Below, piece by piece: positions 23,536-35,344 of a stretch of DNA of 64,000 bases. Both the position numbers and the translations under genes were made by a program. The stretch is taken from assembly GCA_011800805.1 (NCBI GenBank), contig MPNW01000230.1, positions 23,462 through 87,461 of the forward strand, written 5' to 3'. This DNA is from Hirudo medicinalis (lineage: Eukaryota; Annelida; Clitellata; Hirudinida; Hirudinidae). The notes under the pieces are model-generated. The model had not been told where the DNA came from. It did not search any database and was given only the letters and a program-made list of their open reading frames with translations. The number at the start of each line of letters is the position of its first letter. The stretch's first letter is position 1.

Positions 23536-25551
23536 TGCTCGGCTAAGCCTATTCCATACGAATGGAAAAATAATAAAAATATTATTTTTCAGGTGATCGT
23601 AATGCTTAATTAACGACTATAAAATGTAATCCCATACACGGTAAATTTTTAAACTTGATACGTTAGGCCTTGTAAAAGCGCTCACCGATGTGCGAAATAA
23701 CGATAATATAACGATTGCGAAACAAGTTTTGAACGACATACATAAAGATGACAAGTGGTTAGAAAACCAATTTTAAATAAACGTAGTGAAATGTAGCTCT
23801 AAAGCTGCCTTACCTGAAGCGAGCAACCGAGTGATAAATCAAAAGTTCGCACGCCTCTACGAAGTCGACGACGCAAGACTTTTTGGGGCCTTCAGAACAT
23901 CGGAGGCAATTAATCAATTAGGAAGGACACTCGACGAAAGTTGATCGGAACGACCGGCCTGAGACCAAACTAGTTCCTAGTACTGTTCGAACGAAGCAAG
24001 CCAGCCTTAGTAGGACGGGCTGGTGTTTTTAATTGAATGCACAATGACAAAACTAGAAGGCAGGCCTCTCACACAGCACACAGACCTCCTCTTGCCTACC
24101 TAAACAACTTTCAACAACCACCACACGCACCCGAGCACAGTTATGTACATAACCCTGAGGCACGTTTCTCGCATAGACACAAAGAGAAACGATTGAGCCG
24201 TGCACTAGCTGACTGGATCGAGTAGGTTGTACCGTGGGTACCAGGGCGGGAGAGAGATGTTGATGTAGGAGCGAGAGGAGAGAGCCAGGGAGGCGCAGCA
24301 CGGAACGAATCGTGCGTTTGTGCGTGAAACCTATGTGCAACAAATGCCCCGAAGTGTGTTTTGGGGAGCACGCCCACATCTGCCACCGTTTGAGAAGGGT
24401 AGGGCATGCGGGCTCCTACACAGCGAGAGTCCGAGTCTCCTGCCGAACAAAGCATGAGTTCAGTTCCCTGCTGGTAGATGTGCTGTGGACACCCAGAGGG
24501 AATTAAGTTCAGAATCTTCGAATTTCACATTCACCAATTAATCGTAGCATTAAACAGCAAACAGACCGAGATATGGAAGCAAGTTATTGTTTTGATCAGT
24601 GGGGATGGAAAAAGCGCGAGGACAGTAACAGTAATCATACTCGCTTCCAACCCCGGTTAATGATCGAGGTCCCTTCCAATTTACTTTTAGTGGTTGTATT
24701 CTATTCCTCCATAGATTTTGCTTTACCAGTGACCCATTGAGTGGTTGCAACGTGTACTTGTGGATTACTTGCTAGTTATGAATAAAATTTGGTTGAAGTG
24801 CGTCACCCTTTTAAATACTTTTTAAATAGTTAAGGGCTTGACATGGACCACTCATGTTCTTTATCTGCCCACAGTTGAATGATTCCACCGCCCACCCGCC
24901 AGGCTCCCCACAACCGAGCCGCGTGCACACCCACTGAGACGTCGCCCTCCCGGAGCCAGCATTCCTGCATTTGTGCACTCCATATCGTCTACGGACTTTC
25001 TCTCGCTCAGAAAATATATAAAAATTATATTAATTATTTAGTTACAATGGTATTAATATTGTTGAATGTCTCCATTATAGGATTGCTCGGGGACTCGAGA
25101 GAAAAAACGCCCGGGGACTTGAGACATCTGGTTTGAATATTTATTAAGCACAACTGATCAACCGAGCTAATAACATTATTCACTTGTCAGGGTTTGTGGG
25201 CGAACTCATCTCAAGTATTTCGAATGTTTTTGTGGGTCACACAACCATCTTCTCCAGCATCTTCATCTCCTTTCAAAACTATGCAAGCACCTCTGCGAGG
25301 GGAGAAAGTGTGCTGTCGTACCCATTGTATTAATCACCATCCATTAATAACTTTTGATGACCTCCATCCTCACTATAATATTAATTTGGAAATAAAATTC
25401 TGTTAACTCCTTAACAATAAACATATTTTAAACAACAAAAATTTCAGTTCTGTCGCTTTTATCTCAAAACTCTCATATCTTTTTTTCAAATTCCACTGTT
25501 ACGTTTCATTTGTTGTTGCCCTCGCCATTCTATGTTTTGGTGTCACATTCA

Positions 25552-25730
25552 GTGGCATAGCTAGGGGAAGCGGCCGTGCCCAGGGGGCCTCAAATTAATA
25601 ATGCTAAGGGGAGAAGACAGCAAATTATCAGGGGCGCCAAAATTGGATAACAAATTAATAATGTTAAGGAGGGGAGAAAGGCACTAAATTATCAGGCGCC
25701 AAATTCCCTGGCTAAGCCTCTGGCCACATT
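25552..25730. mobile_element. MITE-like remnant with imperfect inverted ends
   Basis: The left end AGTGGCATAGCTAGGG and the right end, read in reverse (GTGGCCAGAGGCTTAGCCAGGG), are similar. Between them AATTAATAATG-TAAGG...GGAGAA...AAATTATCAGG occurs twice. This pattern suggests an old non-autonomous DNA transposon with an internal duplication. Confidence 0.45.
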
Positions 25731-26400
25731 TATGTAGAGAGTAATAGTTTGCCTTTTAGCAAAATTAATAATTAATGTGAATTTTTGGACAAAGTAAGCT
25801 ATAATACCGAAAGTGATTCAGAGTTGAATTTTCAACCTCGTCAACAATGTCTCTGCTGCAATAAATATTTTGAGGGAGTGATTCAAGATCAAAGTTTCAA
25901 ACAAAGTTGGGCTCCACTCCATTATCTGATATAGTTTTAAGCTGATGAGCTCCACATTTTCACAGCACAAACATTGTAACTTTTGAGCGACAAATTAAAT
26001 TTTTTAACATGTTCCCCTCATATATTATGAGGCAATTGGAACAACACAAACAGGAATTGATAATGCCAACTAGCACAGTTTAAAATTAAAGGAATTAATG
26101 TTGTTTGTAGCTTTGCAAGAATTAATGCATATGTGGAGTTGTAAACTAATTGAAAATTTAGTAATTTATGATATGAATATCTCAAAATGTAAAAAAAAGA
26201 AAAAGAAATATGTAACCAACCACCATAACATACCAAGACTCATACTTAAATCAGCCTTACAAAATCCATGCTCGATCCCTTCGTTAAATTAATGGTTAGG
26301 AAACAAAAAATAATTAAATACAACTTACAGTGTCTACAATTTTAGGTCTGACCTCATTTTAAAGGAACAGCTATTTCTGAGGTAGCATGAATACATATTT

Positions 26401-26825
26401 AAATTAATTGTCATTGTTAATGTTGCGCTATCATAATTATTAATACAATAACTATTAATATGCTCAGTAATAATAACATATACTACTACTAATAATAATA
26501 ATATTATTATATTATAATATATAATATACATTAATTATTATTATATTACAATATATGTTAATTATAATTTTAATTATTTAATATATAATTATATTATATG
26601 ATATAACAATAATATCATTATATAATAATATTGTTATAATATAATGTAATAATATTATACATAATTATATTATGCAATTAATAATTATTAATATTATATA
26701 ATATTATAATAACATTATTATTAATTTTTTTATTATTATTATTATTGTTATTACTGAGCATATTAATAGTTATTGTATTAATCATTATGATAGCGCAATA
26801 TTAATAATGACAATTAATTTTAATA
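26401..26825. repeat. Foldback element: about 80-bp inverted repeats
   Basis: The arm at 26401-26479 is mirrored by 26746-26825 with only a few mismatches (shared core TTGCGCTATCATAAT...TATGCTCAGTAATAA). The 266-base centre is almost pure A/T and itself palindromic. The whole can form a long hairpin. It is either a MITE/foldback transposon or a hairpin-forming fragile site. Confidence 0.8.
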
Positions 26826-28214
26826 TTAATTTATTCATAATAAAGATTTAATAATTATTATTATTAATTTTAATATTATAATTAATATAATATTATTATT
26901 ATTATTATAACTATTAATATGCTGTGGCGAATTTTACTTCGTTCGAGTTGTTGTTTGAATGATTACCTCTTTATCTTACATGCCCTGGTTTGAATGAATT
27001 TGACTTAATGATTTGAGAATGACCTTAATAAACAATTAAATGACGATTAATGGTCTCATGCGAAAGAATGTGAGAATAATATTAATATTACCTAAAACTA
27101 ATTAGAATTGACATCGTGGGAGATGATGGCTCAATTGATGTTCAGTAACTCCAAATGGCAATTTAATATTTAAGGTTAGGATTAGGCCCGCTACAATTGA
27201 AAATTGTAAATAATGATAACAAGCGCTGATAAACATTATTGCTAACAATAATAGTTAATTATATAAAAATGAGTTATATAGATTCCATAGCATTCAATAA
27301 ATGGATATTCTCTCTCAATAATCTAAAAGGGAACAGATCTTGACATCTGTTGTGCGTTTCATCGTGTACAGTTACAAGCTCAAGATGTCACCCACGTCAA
27401 CCGTTTGAAGTCAACAATTTTCAATCGTAAAATGAGTTGCGGTTAGGAATCGACCGGGACCCCCGGCCAATTTTAGTCGTGGAATAACACACTGCTCTGA
27501 AGTTATGCTTGGAAACTTAGTAATGTTTTCCTAATATTTGGCAAAAGATTCACCCTGTGCTTCTGAACGCACTTCGCCATTTTGAACTCCCTTTCACTAT
27601 CATTTGATCCGTTGCATCATGATCCCTGAGATGATTTGGACAACGACCAGACTTGAGCTGGGAAGCGTGCTTAAATAAAGTCTTGCTAGCTATGCCAAGG
27701 CTGATAAATCGTTCTGGTACATTTTCAAAAGGAAAGATGGTTATCCGAGACAACTATATGTCTCTTCTTCATGAATGGCTCTATATTCCTCACTCTGGCT
27801 ACTCCAGCACAGGGACGTCATTTTAGCCTTTTCCAACAAAATCTCAATATATGACACTGGGGGCAAACCCTCGCACAACTTGAAGAGATGACACCTTTCT
27901 TTTCTTTTTAGCCTAAAGTCAGGGGGGGGGGCAAGGATCACTTTTTTCGTTCGACTCTAAAAACTTTCAAGTCAAGGCCTTTCGTAATAGAATTATTAAT
28001 ATCAAGAATCTATACAGAACTCATTGTATAAACTCAATGAATTCACAATCAATCAGTCGTTATTTGTCAAATTTTCAGCTGCCCACTTGCATGTCCTGAT
28101 AACATGACCTCCAAAATCCATCAAAGAATCAGTAAAAGATAATCACCTAAAAACGAATAAACATCAAAATGAATTCAAAAGCAATGACAAAGCATTCTCA
28201 TCACCTTATCACCC

Positions 28215-28405
28215 ATAGCCAGGGCCGCCAGCAGAAATTTCGGGCACCTAGGCATAGCAACCACGAGCCAAGAGTGTTATGTCAATTTGGTAATGGAAAA
28301 GCAAAAAAAAGGATGTGATTGTGATATTTTAAAGCCCGGGCGGACCCCCCAAAATAACCGGGCCCCTCGGCACTTGCCCTGTCCATAGCCCCCTGCAACA
28401 ATCCA
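28215..28405. mobile_element. Possible DNA-transposon remnant
   Basis: A GC-rich block in AT-rich DNA begins AGCCAGGGCCGCCAGCAG, has GGGCCCCTCGG inside and ends near CTGTCCATAGCCCCCTG, a composition common at old hAT-like/MITE ends. No coding trace remains. Confidence 0.3.
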
Positions 28406-29649
28406 AATAAAACCTCAGGAATTTCCACCTGATTTCATTACTATTTAGTTGCCTCATTTTACCTTAGGCAAGGGCGACAAATGCCCCTCCCAATCGTCAA
28501 TTTGGTCCTTGATGTTTTTCTGATTCCATATAATTCATTGATCATAATACAGCTCCAGCAAATTAGGAAAGCTTTCGACACAAATATTTATTACATGCTG
28601 TAGGTTTAGATAACTAAACTACAAGTTGCAAGTGTGAAAATGTTTGATGTTATTCCACCAGTACCACACATTACTCTTTACTGTTGTAGTATTTATGCAT
28701 AAAAATGTGCCCCTCCCATCTCAACCGATTTTAAATCCACTGCTCATTAACCATCTTGAAGTCCAAGAACAAGGCTGCTTTTGTGATAATTTAAATACAT
28801 AAATTGAACAGCCATACAACAACTTCATGTGTTCCGATGTTCTTGCAACCTTCAGTCACAACGTTTCGCCGTAATAAGCGAGCAATAAAAAAAAATTAAA
28901 AACACGTTGAAGCATTGGAAAGCAATGGGGTCCACAATTCAATCTCTAAAGTTATCAACAGCACCACAAACTTGTTATTAATTTGAACTCCAAAAAACCT
29001 CTAAAAGCACAATAATGAGATGTTTGCAATGCGCCAATATATAAACAAAACAAAACTACTTTGTGATGACTATGGTGACGAACAAATAAAAAGGCAAAGG
29101 AATTTTCTTGCTTTGTTTGGGACTCCTTTAAGGCCACTTTGCAGACATGATAACATGAGTAACTCGAACTAAAAAAACTCCCCAGGATCAAATATCAAAT
29201 ATTCAAAGCCAAATGTTAACTTCCTCCAATTCAAATCGTGACTAGTATTACAGGCACACAACGTGACTCACAAGAATGTTTTCCATAGCACATGAAAAGC
29301 AATTAATCACTTGTAAAGTTGGTTGACTACGAAATGCATTGAAACGGTTGGAAATAAAATAATATCAAATTAATACCTGGTTATGTTATTGGTCCCTATT
29401 CAAGATGGTTGAGGTTATTAGAGAAGAAATCAACAAAACAAAATAAAGCATTAGAAATGACTTTTAAAAATTACTCCAGATCACCTCGGTAACAGAAATG
29501 GTCATCATGTCACAGAAAAACAAGTCCAAACAAGCGCAACTACAGAACAAAGCACACAGATGACTCTTATAAACAACAGCAACAACAACAACAATGAATC
29601 CAGTCCATGATTTGAAAGCAGTAGAGTAATACTTCATAGCATGAATCAT

Positions 29650-29655
29650 TTTATT
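29650..29655 (-). terminator. Poly(A) signal of the CARD gene
   Basis: TTTATT on the plus strand is AATAAA on the minus strand, 92 bases past the stop codon of the CARD gene. Confidence 0.6.
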
Positions 29656-29746
29656 CTTTGGTTGCACATGATGAGGAAAGAAATAAATGCACAAAAAATA
29701 CATTTAAAAACAAATACAACACTTCTGTAGCCAAAACAAAACCAGC

Positions 29747-32700
29747 TCAGTGGAGGCAAAACTCTTCTTCTGACTTCTCCAATGAGTCACCAACCACTCT
29801 TAGGTCAAGGGTCAACATTTCCTCATTCCTCTGGGATTCTTTCAACCACTGACAAATGAACCTCTCCAGGTCTTGGGCAAGTTTTCCAGATTCCAAATCC
29901 TTTTTCACTGTCTCAACCTATTTGAAGGTTGAAATGCAAACTTCAATGGAGACAAATTAAATTAAAAAGCATATTAATAAAGTATTCTCAACATACAAAA
30001 CATAACAATTGCTGAACATTGTTTGTGCTCTGGCAAGTCAGAAGTTATACTAACTTAAGAAACAGTTCCTGAGTGGTTCAAGTCTTATTGACCTATCATA
30101 AGTGACCAAACACTGAACCAATCAAACATTCAACTCAAGATATTCTATTTACAAGCAATTTTAAGCAGCTGATTGATCTAGTTTTAATGTTTCTGGTATT
30201 AAACCAACCATGCATTAGTTGCTTTGAGCACAGTTGCAATCATCAAAGTAATGGCTACTCGTTGATATGCAATTGTTATTTATGCAAATCATCACAGGAT
30301 TTGTCAGCAATTCACAAACCTGATCAGGTTTTGTGCAAATGAACTTGAGATGAAGCTTGTTGTTTGATGAATTTGCCTCCAAAAACAAAACCCCTCGATC
30401 TTGTTCAAAATATCTGCAACCAGATCAAATGTACGTTGAGTAATAAATTTAATGGCTTTGAATCGAATGCAGGAAATAATCCAATCGACCTGACGAGGCA
30501 TGCATGCAGTTGCGACTGGGGGCTGGCAAGATGGTCATAGATTTCACGGCAGAATGCTTGAATGTTGTGCGAAACTTCCCTCAGATCTTCATCATCAAAA
30601 TCCCCAACATTGTTCAGGAAAGATGAATCAAAGCCATCAAGCATGGCATTTTTAAATGAAGGAAGCTGAATGGTTGACTCATGCTATTACAAAAGACAAG
30701 TCTTTAATTAAAAATGCTTTGCAACTATAGATCAAAAAATAATGAAACCTCATGATTAGACTACTCACTTAAATAAAATGATGCAATGTTCCTACCAGGT
30801 GCATCTCAATCAAGCTACATACTTAATTAGTATTTTATTTAGCAATTAGTATTATTATTTTGCACTTGAAAAAACTAAACACGATGCTCTGGAAATAAAG
30901 ACCTTAAAAGGTAATACCTTAAAAGACTCGTTGACCAGGTTTGTCAGTTGGACATCAGACTTCTTTTTCTTTTGTTTCCCAAAACAATTGCAAAACAAAC
31001 AAGCAAAAGCATTTCCTTTGCTTTTTGATTTCTTAATTTTGGGTTGCTTAGGCCCAGAATTATCATCAATAGCAGCACTGAGTCTGAGGGAGGCATTTCT
31101 CTGTATTTCCAGTCTCCTAACGGTGGAAAACGTCGACTGGATGTCTTCCAGACTTATCGTGTTCTTACGAAGAATTTGTGACACAGCAAGAAACTTGACA
31201 TCATTTATTGACTTGACACAGTTAACTCTTATGTACAACTCCACCTGACCTGAATACAAAACATTTGCTAAACACCAGAAGGAAGTCAACCAATTAATTA
31301 ACAATTACCTTTGTGTCTGGACTTGCTGAGGTAGCCTAAAATTAAATGAGTAGACTTCCATAAGTCTTGAGAGATAAAAATCAATCACAAATCTAAGATG
31401 GAAAAACTAACCAGAGCCACTGAGTGCTTTAATCCTGACACCATCATCAGCCATGTTTGCAAGAAAATGTTGTCCTGTGAGCCTGAGGGCATTTGTAAAA
31501 AGATTCCTGGATTGCTGCTGATTTTCAACAATCTGCAACAACTTCCTGTTCCTCTTTTCCACATCATCCTCCCCAAACCCAAGAAGTTCATCAACCTGCT
31601 CACTGCTGATGGCTCCATTTCTCATTAAATAATCTAGGATGGGTTCACAGTCAAGCATTTGGACCATCTCTTTCCTCTTGCTGAGATCCCCCTCTGCTGT
31701 ATCGAACAACAGGTCGGTAGATGTGAGCGTCGTGGAAGTCGTCGACGGTTGGATGTGGAAGAGATTGGTGGACTTATTGGTCTGCACCATTCTGGTTAGG
31801 ACGGGTGTCGACGCAGAGCAACTCGATCTCGTAGGAGTTACTTCTATTGATGAACAGCATGAAACTAAAACAACAACTAAAACATTCAGCTTCATAGAAT
31901 AATTATCATGGCCTTCATCCAATGGCTTGTCGTCATAATTAAAACTGATGACAGATGCATTTCTATAACCTTGAAACAGAAGTACATCCTTAGATTTTAA
32001 CCATTTCAGAATGATCTTTGATTTTGGGATTCTTTGATAGCAGTATTGCTAGGGGTTACAACCAAAGTAGAAAAAAGCAAATTTAACAGATCAAACAGAA
32101 CTTGCTCAAATTTCATAAACGACTGCAGTTAAATACAAGAGCAGGCTGCCATCAAAGCATCAGGACTAAGATTCAGACACCTGAAAGCAGCAGACATCAT
32201 CTATTAGAATGAGGCTTCCCAGAATCTCTCCCACTCCTCTAGCCAAGCTTACAATTATTTCTCATTGATGTGGAAGAGAATAGTAGCTATTTTTCAAGTT
32301 TTGTAAACTTATAAAGAATTATTTGTGATCTACTGTAGGACACAAACAGCTTTACAATCTTTAATATTTCCAATTGAAAGTGTTTTAGTGAAAGATGTTG
32401 ATTTTGATAAAATTATTGACAGATTTGCAAATTTGAAGACCAGGAAAGTAATATAAAAATAAATTATAACAATTTCTGTTGTAGTTCTTAAATGATTTTA
32501 CCCATATTCTATCATTATCTTCTTGTGTCCTTTGTAACTTTCAGGCTCGCAAACTATTTACTATGGGAAATTTTGTAATATAAGGTCTATTGTAAGAGGA
32601 CTTGAAGGAGGTGAATGAAGGTCCATGAAGGGAGTGAGTTAACCTTTTTTGAAACCTTGAGTTTGCCACATTTGACACAAACCCTTGTGATGCTTATCAA

Positions 32701-33465
32701 CAAATACCACATTGATGATACAAAGATTCACACATAGGTTCGTCAGCCTCAAACAAAGAAAATATTTTCAAGTCTGAAAAAGCATGTACAATGAACGATC
32801 TGTAAGCATCCCACATTCCTAATGAGATGCCCTTTTTGCATAAGATCATTCAATACAGTGTATCAAATTCAGATAAGGCTAGGCATTACAGCAAGGTTAA
32901 TAATGATGATGACTAGCATTGAACCTAGTTTGACACCTGGACACAAATAAGTTCATCAGAAAGCATCTCAACATCCAATTGAAACAATGAGGAGCATTTT
33001 GTTCCATTTTTGTAACAAAACATCCCCTCTAAAGATTATTATCTCTCAAGAATTTTTTGGACTCACAAGGTAAGAGTATGACTCATCAAAAACAGCATTT
33101 CTAATCTCAAATCATTCTAGAATGTTTATCCATGTCTACATAAACAATGTAACCATATTCAGTGAATCAATTAGTGACAGCGTAAGTGGCAGAAGTTCCA
33201 CCCAGATCCCAACGCTCCATTAATTTGTGGAAATCGCAAAACTTTATATCGACTAGAGCACAATCAACATCCAACGTGATTGCACTTATTTCTTGTGTAT
33301 ACAAGTTGCAGGCTTGCGGATGCGCAAATTAGTAAAGAGTCACTTGTATCCTACTCTAAATCGCAATTGGTTTCGATATAAGTTATGTAACATGCAAAAC
33401 AATATTAATAGTGGTAATAAACAATGGATATAACACAAACCTTCTTCTGATCCAACATGCCCCAT
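29747..33465 (-). CDS. CARD-domain protein with unfamiliar C-terminal half
   Basis: Seven exons join with consistent phases into 424 residues: 33465-33441, 31843-31412, 31335-31309 (27 bases), 31249-30918, 30683-30490, 30413-30320, 29917-29747. Residues about 62-145 form a CARD-like death-fold: KRKEMVQMLDCEPILDYL, NGAISSEQVDELL, ALRLTGQHFLANMA, the six-helix pattern and the LRxTGQxxLA ending typical of CARDs. It is preceded by a Ser/Thr-rich tail. After the CARD come a Lys/Cys-rich stretch (KIKKSKSKGNAFACLFCNC) and an acidic helical part. The C-terminus contains GVLFLEANSSNNKLHLKF and VETVKKDLESGKLAQDLE, a strand-strand-helix pattern I associate only loosely with modules in invertebrate death-fold proteins. 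CARDs mediate homotypic assembly in apoptosis and innate immunity; the partner is unknown. The 25-base first exon is inferred from splice phase and is the least certain. Confidence 0.75.
31844..33440. other. First intron of the CARD gene
   Basis: 1.6 kb, bounded by a GTTTGT donor and a CATCAATAG acceptor on the minus strand. A minus-strand frame at about 31850-32050 is open but ends in the acceptor and is taken as intronic. Confidence 0.5.
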
Positions 33466-35344
33466 TGTGAATATCGCGAAAAGTGTGTAAAACTCTAGTT
33501 CCTAGTAAAATATTTAAGAACGTCACAAATTTGGTATCGCAATCAACATGATGTTACTAATACATGCTTCCTAATAATGCAAGTCCCCGCTAAGTGAAGT
33601 GAAGACCCCTTGCAGCTATGATATTAAGACGAACTAGGAGCTTACTAAAACGGTGCGAGATAAACGTATTGTTGTTTTTTTACTTTAATTTTTAATCATA
33701 AGAAATTATATGTGCAAAAAGACAATACATTGCGAATACAAAATTATGTGTCAGAAATTTTGGGATGGCCTTCCAAAATGAAATTTACAAGAAGGCAATA
33801 ATGTTGTCACATTATGTCTATTTACAAATTATTTATAAAAGGGTTAACTTGTAAGGGTTATCTAATACCAACAAAAACTGCCTGTAAAATCTTAACATGT
33901 CATTCTTGTGATATAGTATCTTTACTATTGGTTAATGTCGAACCGATAAACTTCAAAATTTACATAAATTTAATTTTAAATAACAATTGAGATTACATGC
34001 AACAACATACATAAAATATTTTTTATAAGTGATTGTCGCTAAAATAAAACATTATTTTTTAAATGAAGATCAAATCTCCTCACATTCGGACAAGACATTC
34101 GAATCAGTGCCACGTTCTTCGATTTTTTAAACATTTCTCCAGGAAAGGAAAGGATTCTCCAAATGGTTAAAATTTCGTTCATTTCATAGCAGATAGTTCA
34201 TTTTTACGTCCTCAGAGCTACAACTTTAGAAATGAATATAATTAAAGATCAAGAAATAAATTCCAAATATTATAATTTAAAACTTCGCAATTGAAAATAA
34301 ATATGAGTGTCTGCTAACTTCAGCTACGTTAAAGACTAAGCTTTTACCATTGCATAAGTGTTTGCTGGCGGAAGACAAGTAAATATAACTAAATTATCAA
34401 GGCAATTAGATAGCATTACATAAACAAAATTTGAGGGATGCAGATGTAAGAGTAGATGTAATGGGGTAGATGAGGTAAAGGGGCAAAGTGGGAAATCGCT
34501 AAAAATTACTATTCAGAGCATAAAATCATCCCAGCAGTGATTGGCTTTATTATATCATGTGAAAAGGCGACCCCATTACTAAAAATTATTTTCACCTGGA
34601 GCGGAGATAGTATAGGGAGCAAATATATTTTTGGATCTACGTTGAACTTATATTTGATGTAAAATATTTAGGACAGCGCCCTAACAATAAGTATTATAAA
34701 CTTAAAAAATATCATGGTAAAGTATCTTATTGACTACAAAATATACTTGATTGTTTATATCTACTTTAGATATTTTTTTTTTGGACTGCTTTTCTGTACC
34801 ACTATCAAAGGGGAAAATGGGGTACGGTTGTTTTAACGGTAATGATACAGAGTTTGATTAGAGTGGCGTATGTTCAACAGAATGTTCACGATCATGGTAT
34901 GACCATTAGACCGTGAGAGAGCACATGATAACGATAATAATGTCCTTGTTTTTATCTTATTTAAGTGTGCTAAAACTAAGCCTATTATAAATTACACAAT
35001 ATTAATTAAACGAGATTAGTAAGAGAACATAATCGCTCTTTTTGGTAAAACGTTCCAAAATAGATTGAATCTACAAAAACATTTATCTGTGTAATATTTT
35101 AAATTAAAATATATTCATTGCAATAATATTATTCTTACAATTTAAAATTTATAGTGAAACGTTCCAAAACAAATCGAATCTATAAAAATATTTATCTTTG
35201 TAATAGTTTTATATTAAAAATATATGCGTTACAATAATACTATTTTTAAAATTTAAAATTTTGATTCAAATCTTTTATAACGTTAAGGAACTTCTTATAT
35301 ATTTCTGATTGCTATTGCGCTCCAGTGGAGGTTGCCATATTTTT
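33466..35344. promoter_or_regulatory. Divergent intergenic/promoter region CARD gene-RSRC2
   Basis: 1.9 kb between two outward-facing starts. It is AT-rich, with an imperfect direct repeat around 35030-35130 and 35150-35240 (GTTCCAAAA-A-AT-GAATCTA, then an ATTAAAATATAT block). No gene or clear promoter motif was seen. Confidence 0.45.

Larger units (their letters stand above)
23536..29746. other. 6.2 kb gene-poor region with repeats
   Basis: No exon chain was found. Contents: a GC-richer stretch at 23.8-25.0 kb (5' end of NAB and unknown DNA), MITE-like remnants near 25.55 and 28.22 kb, a foldback element at 26.40-26.83 kb, and minus-strand open frames at 27.55-27.94 kb with a vague LINE-tail look. 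The 3' UTR of the CARD gene ends near 29.65 kb. Confidence 0.55.

Noticed and set aside
27550..27941. Minus-strand frames with a faint LINE-tail appearance
   Set aside because: No RT motif or diagnostic tail block could be pointed to, so it is only mentioned under the gene-poor region.
31844..31922. Hydrophobic leader MKLNVLVVVL as signal peptide of the CARD protein
   Set aside because: It coincides with a polypyrimidine tract and an AG acceptor, and CARD proteins are cytosolic; the exon is taken to begin at 31843.
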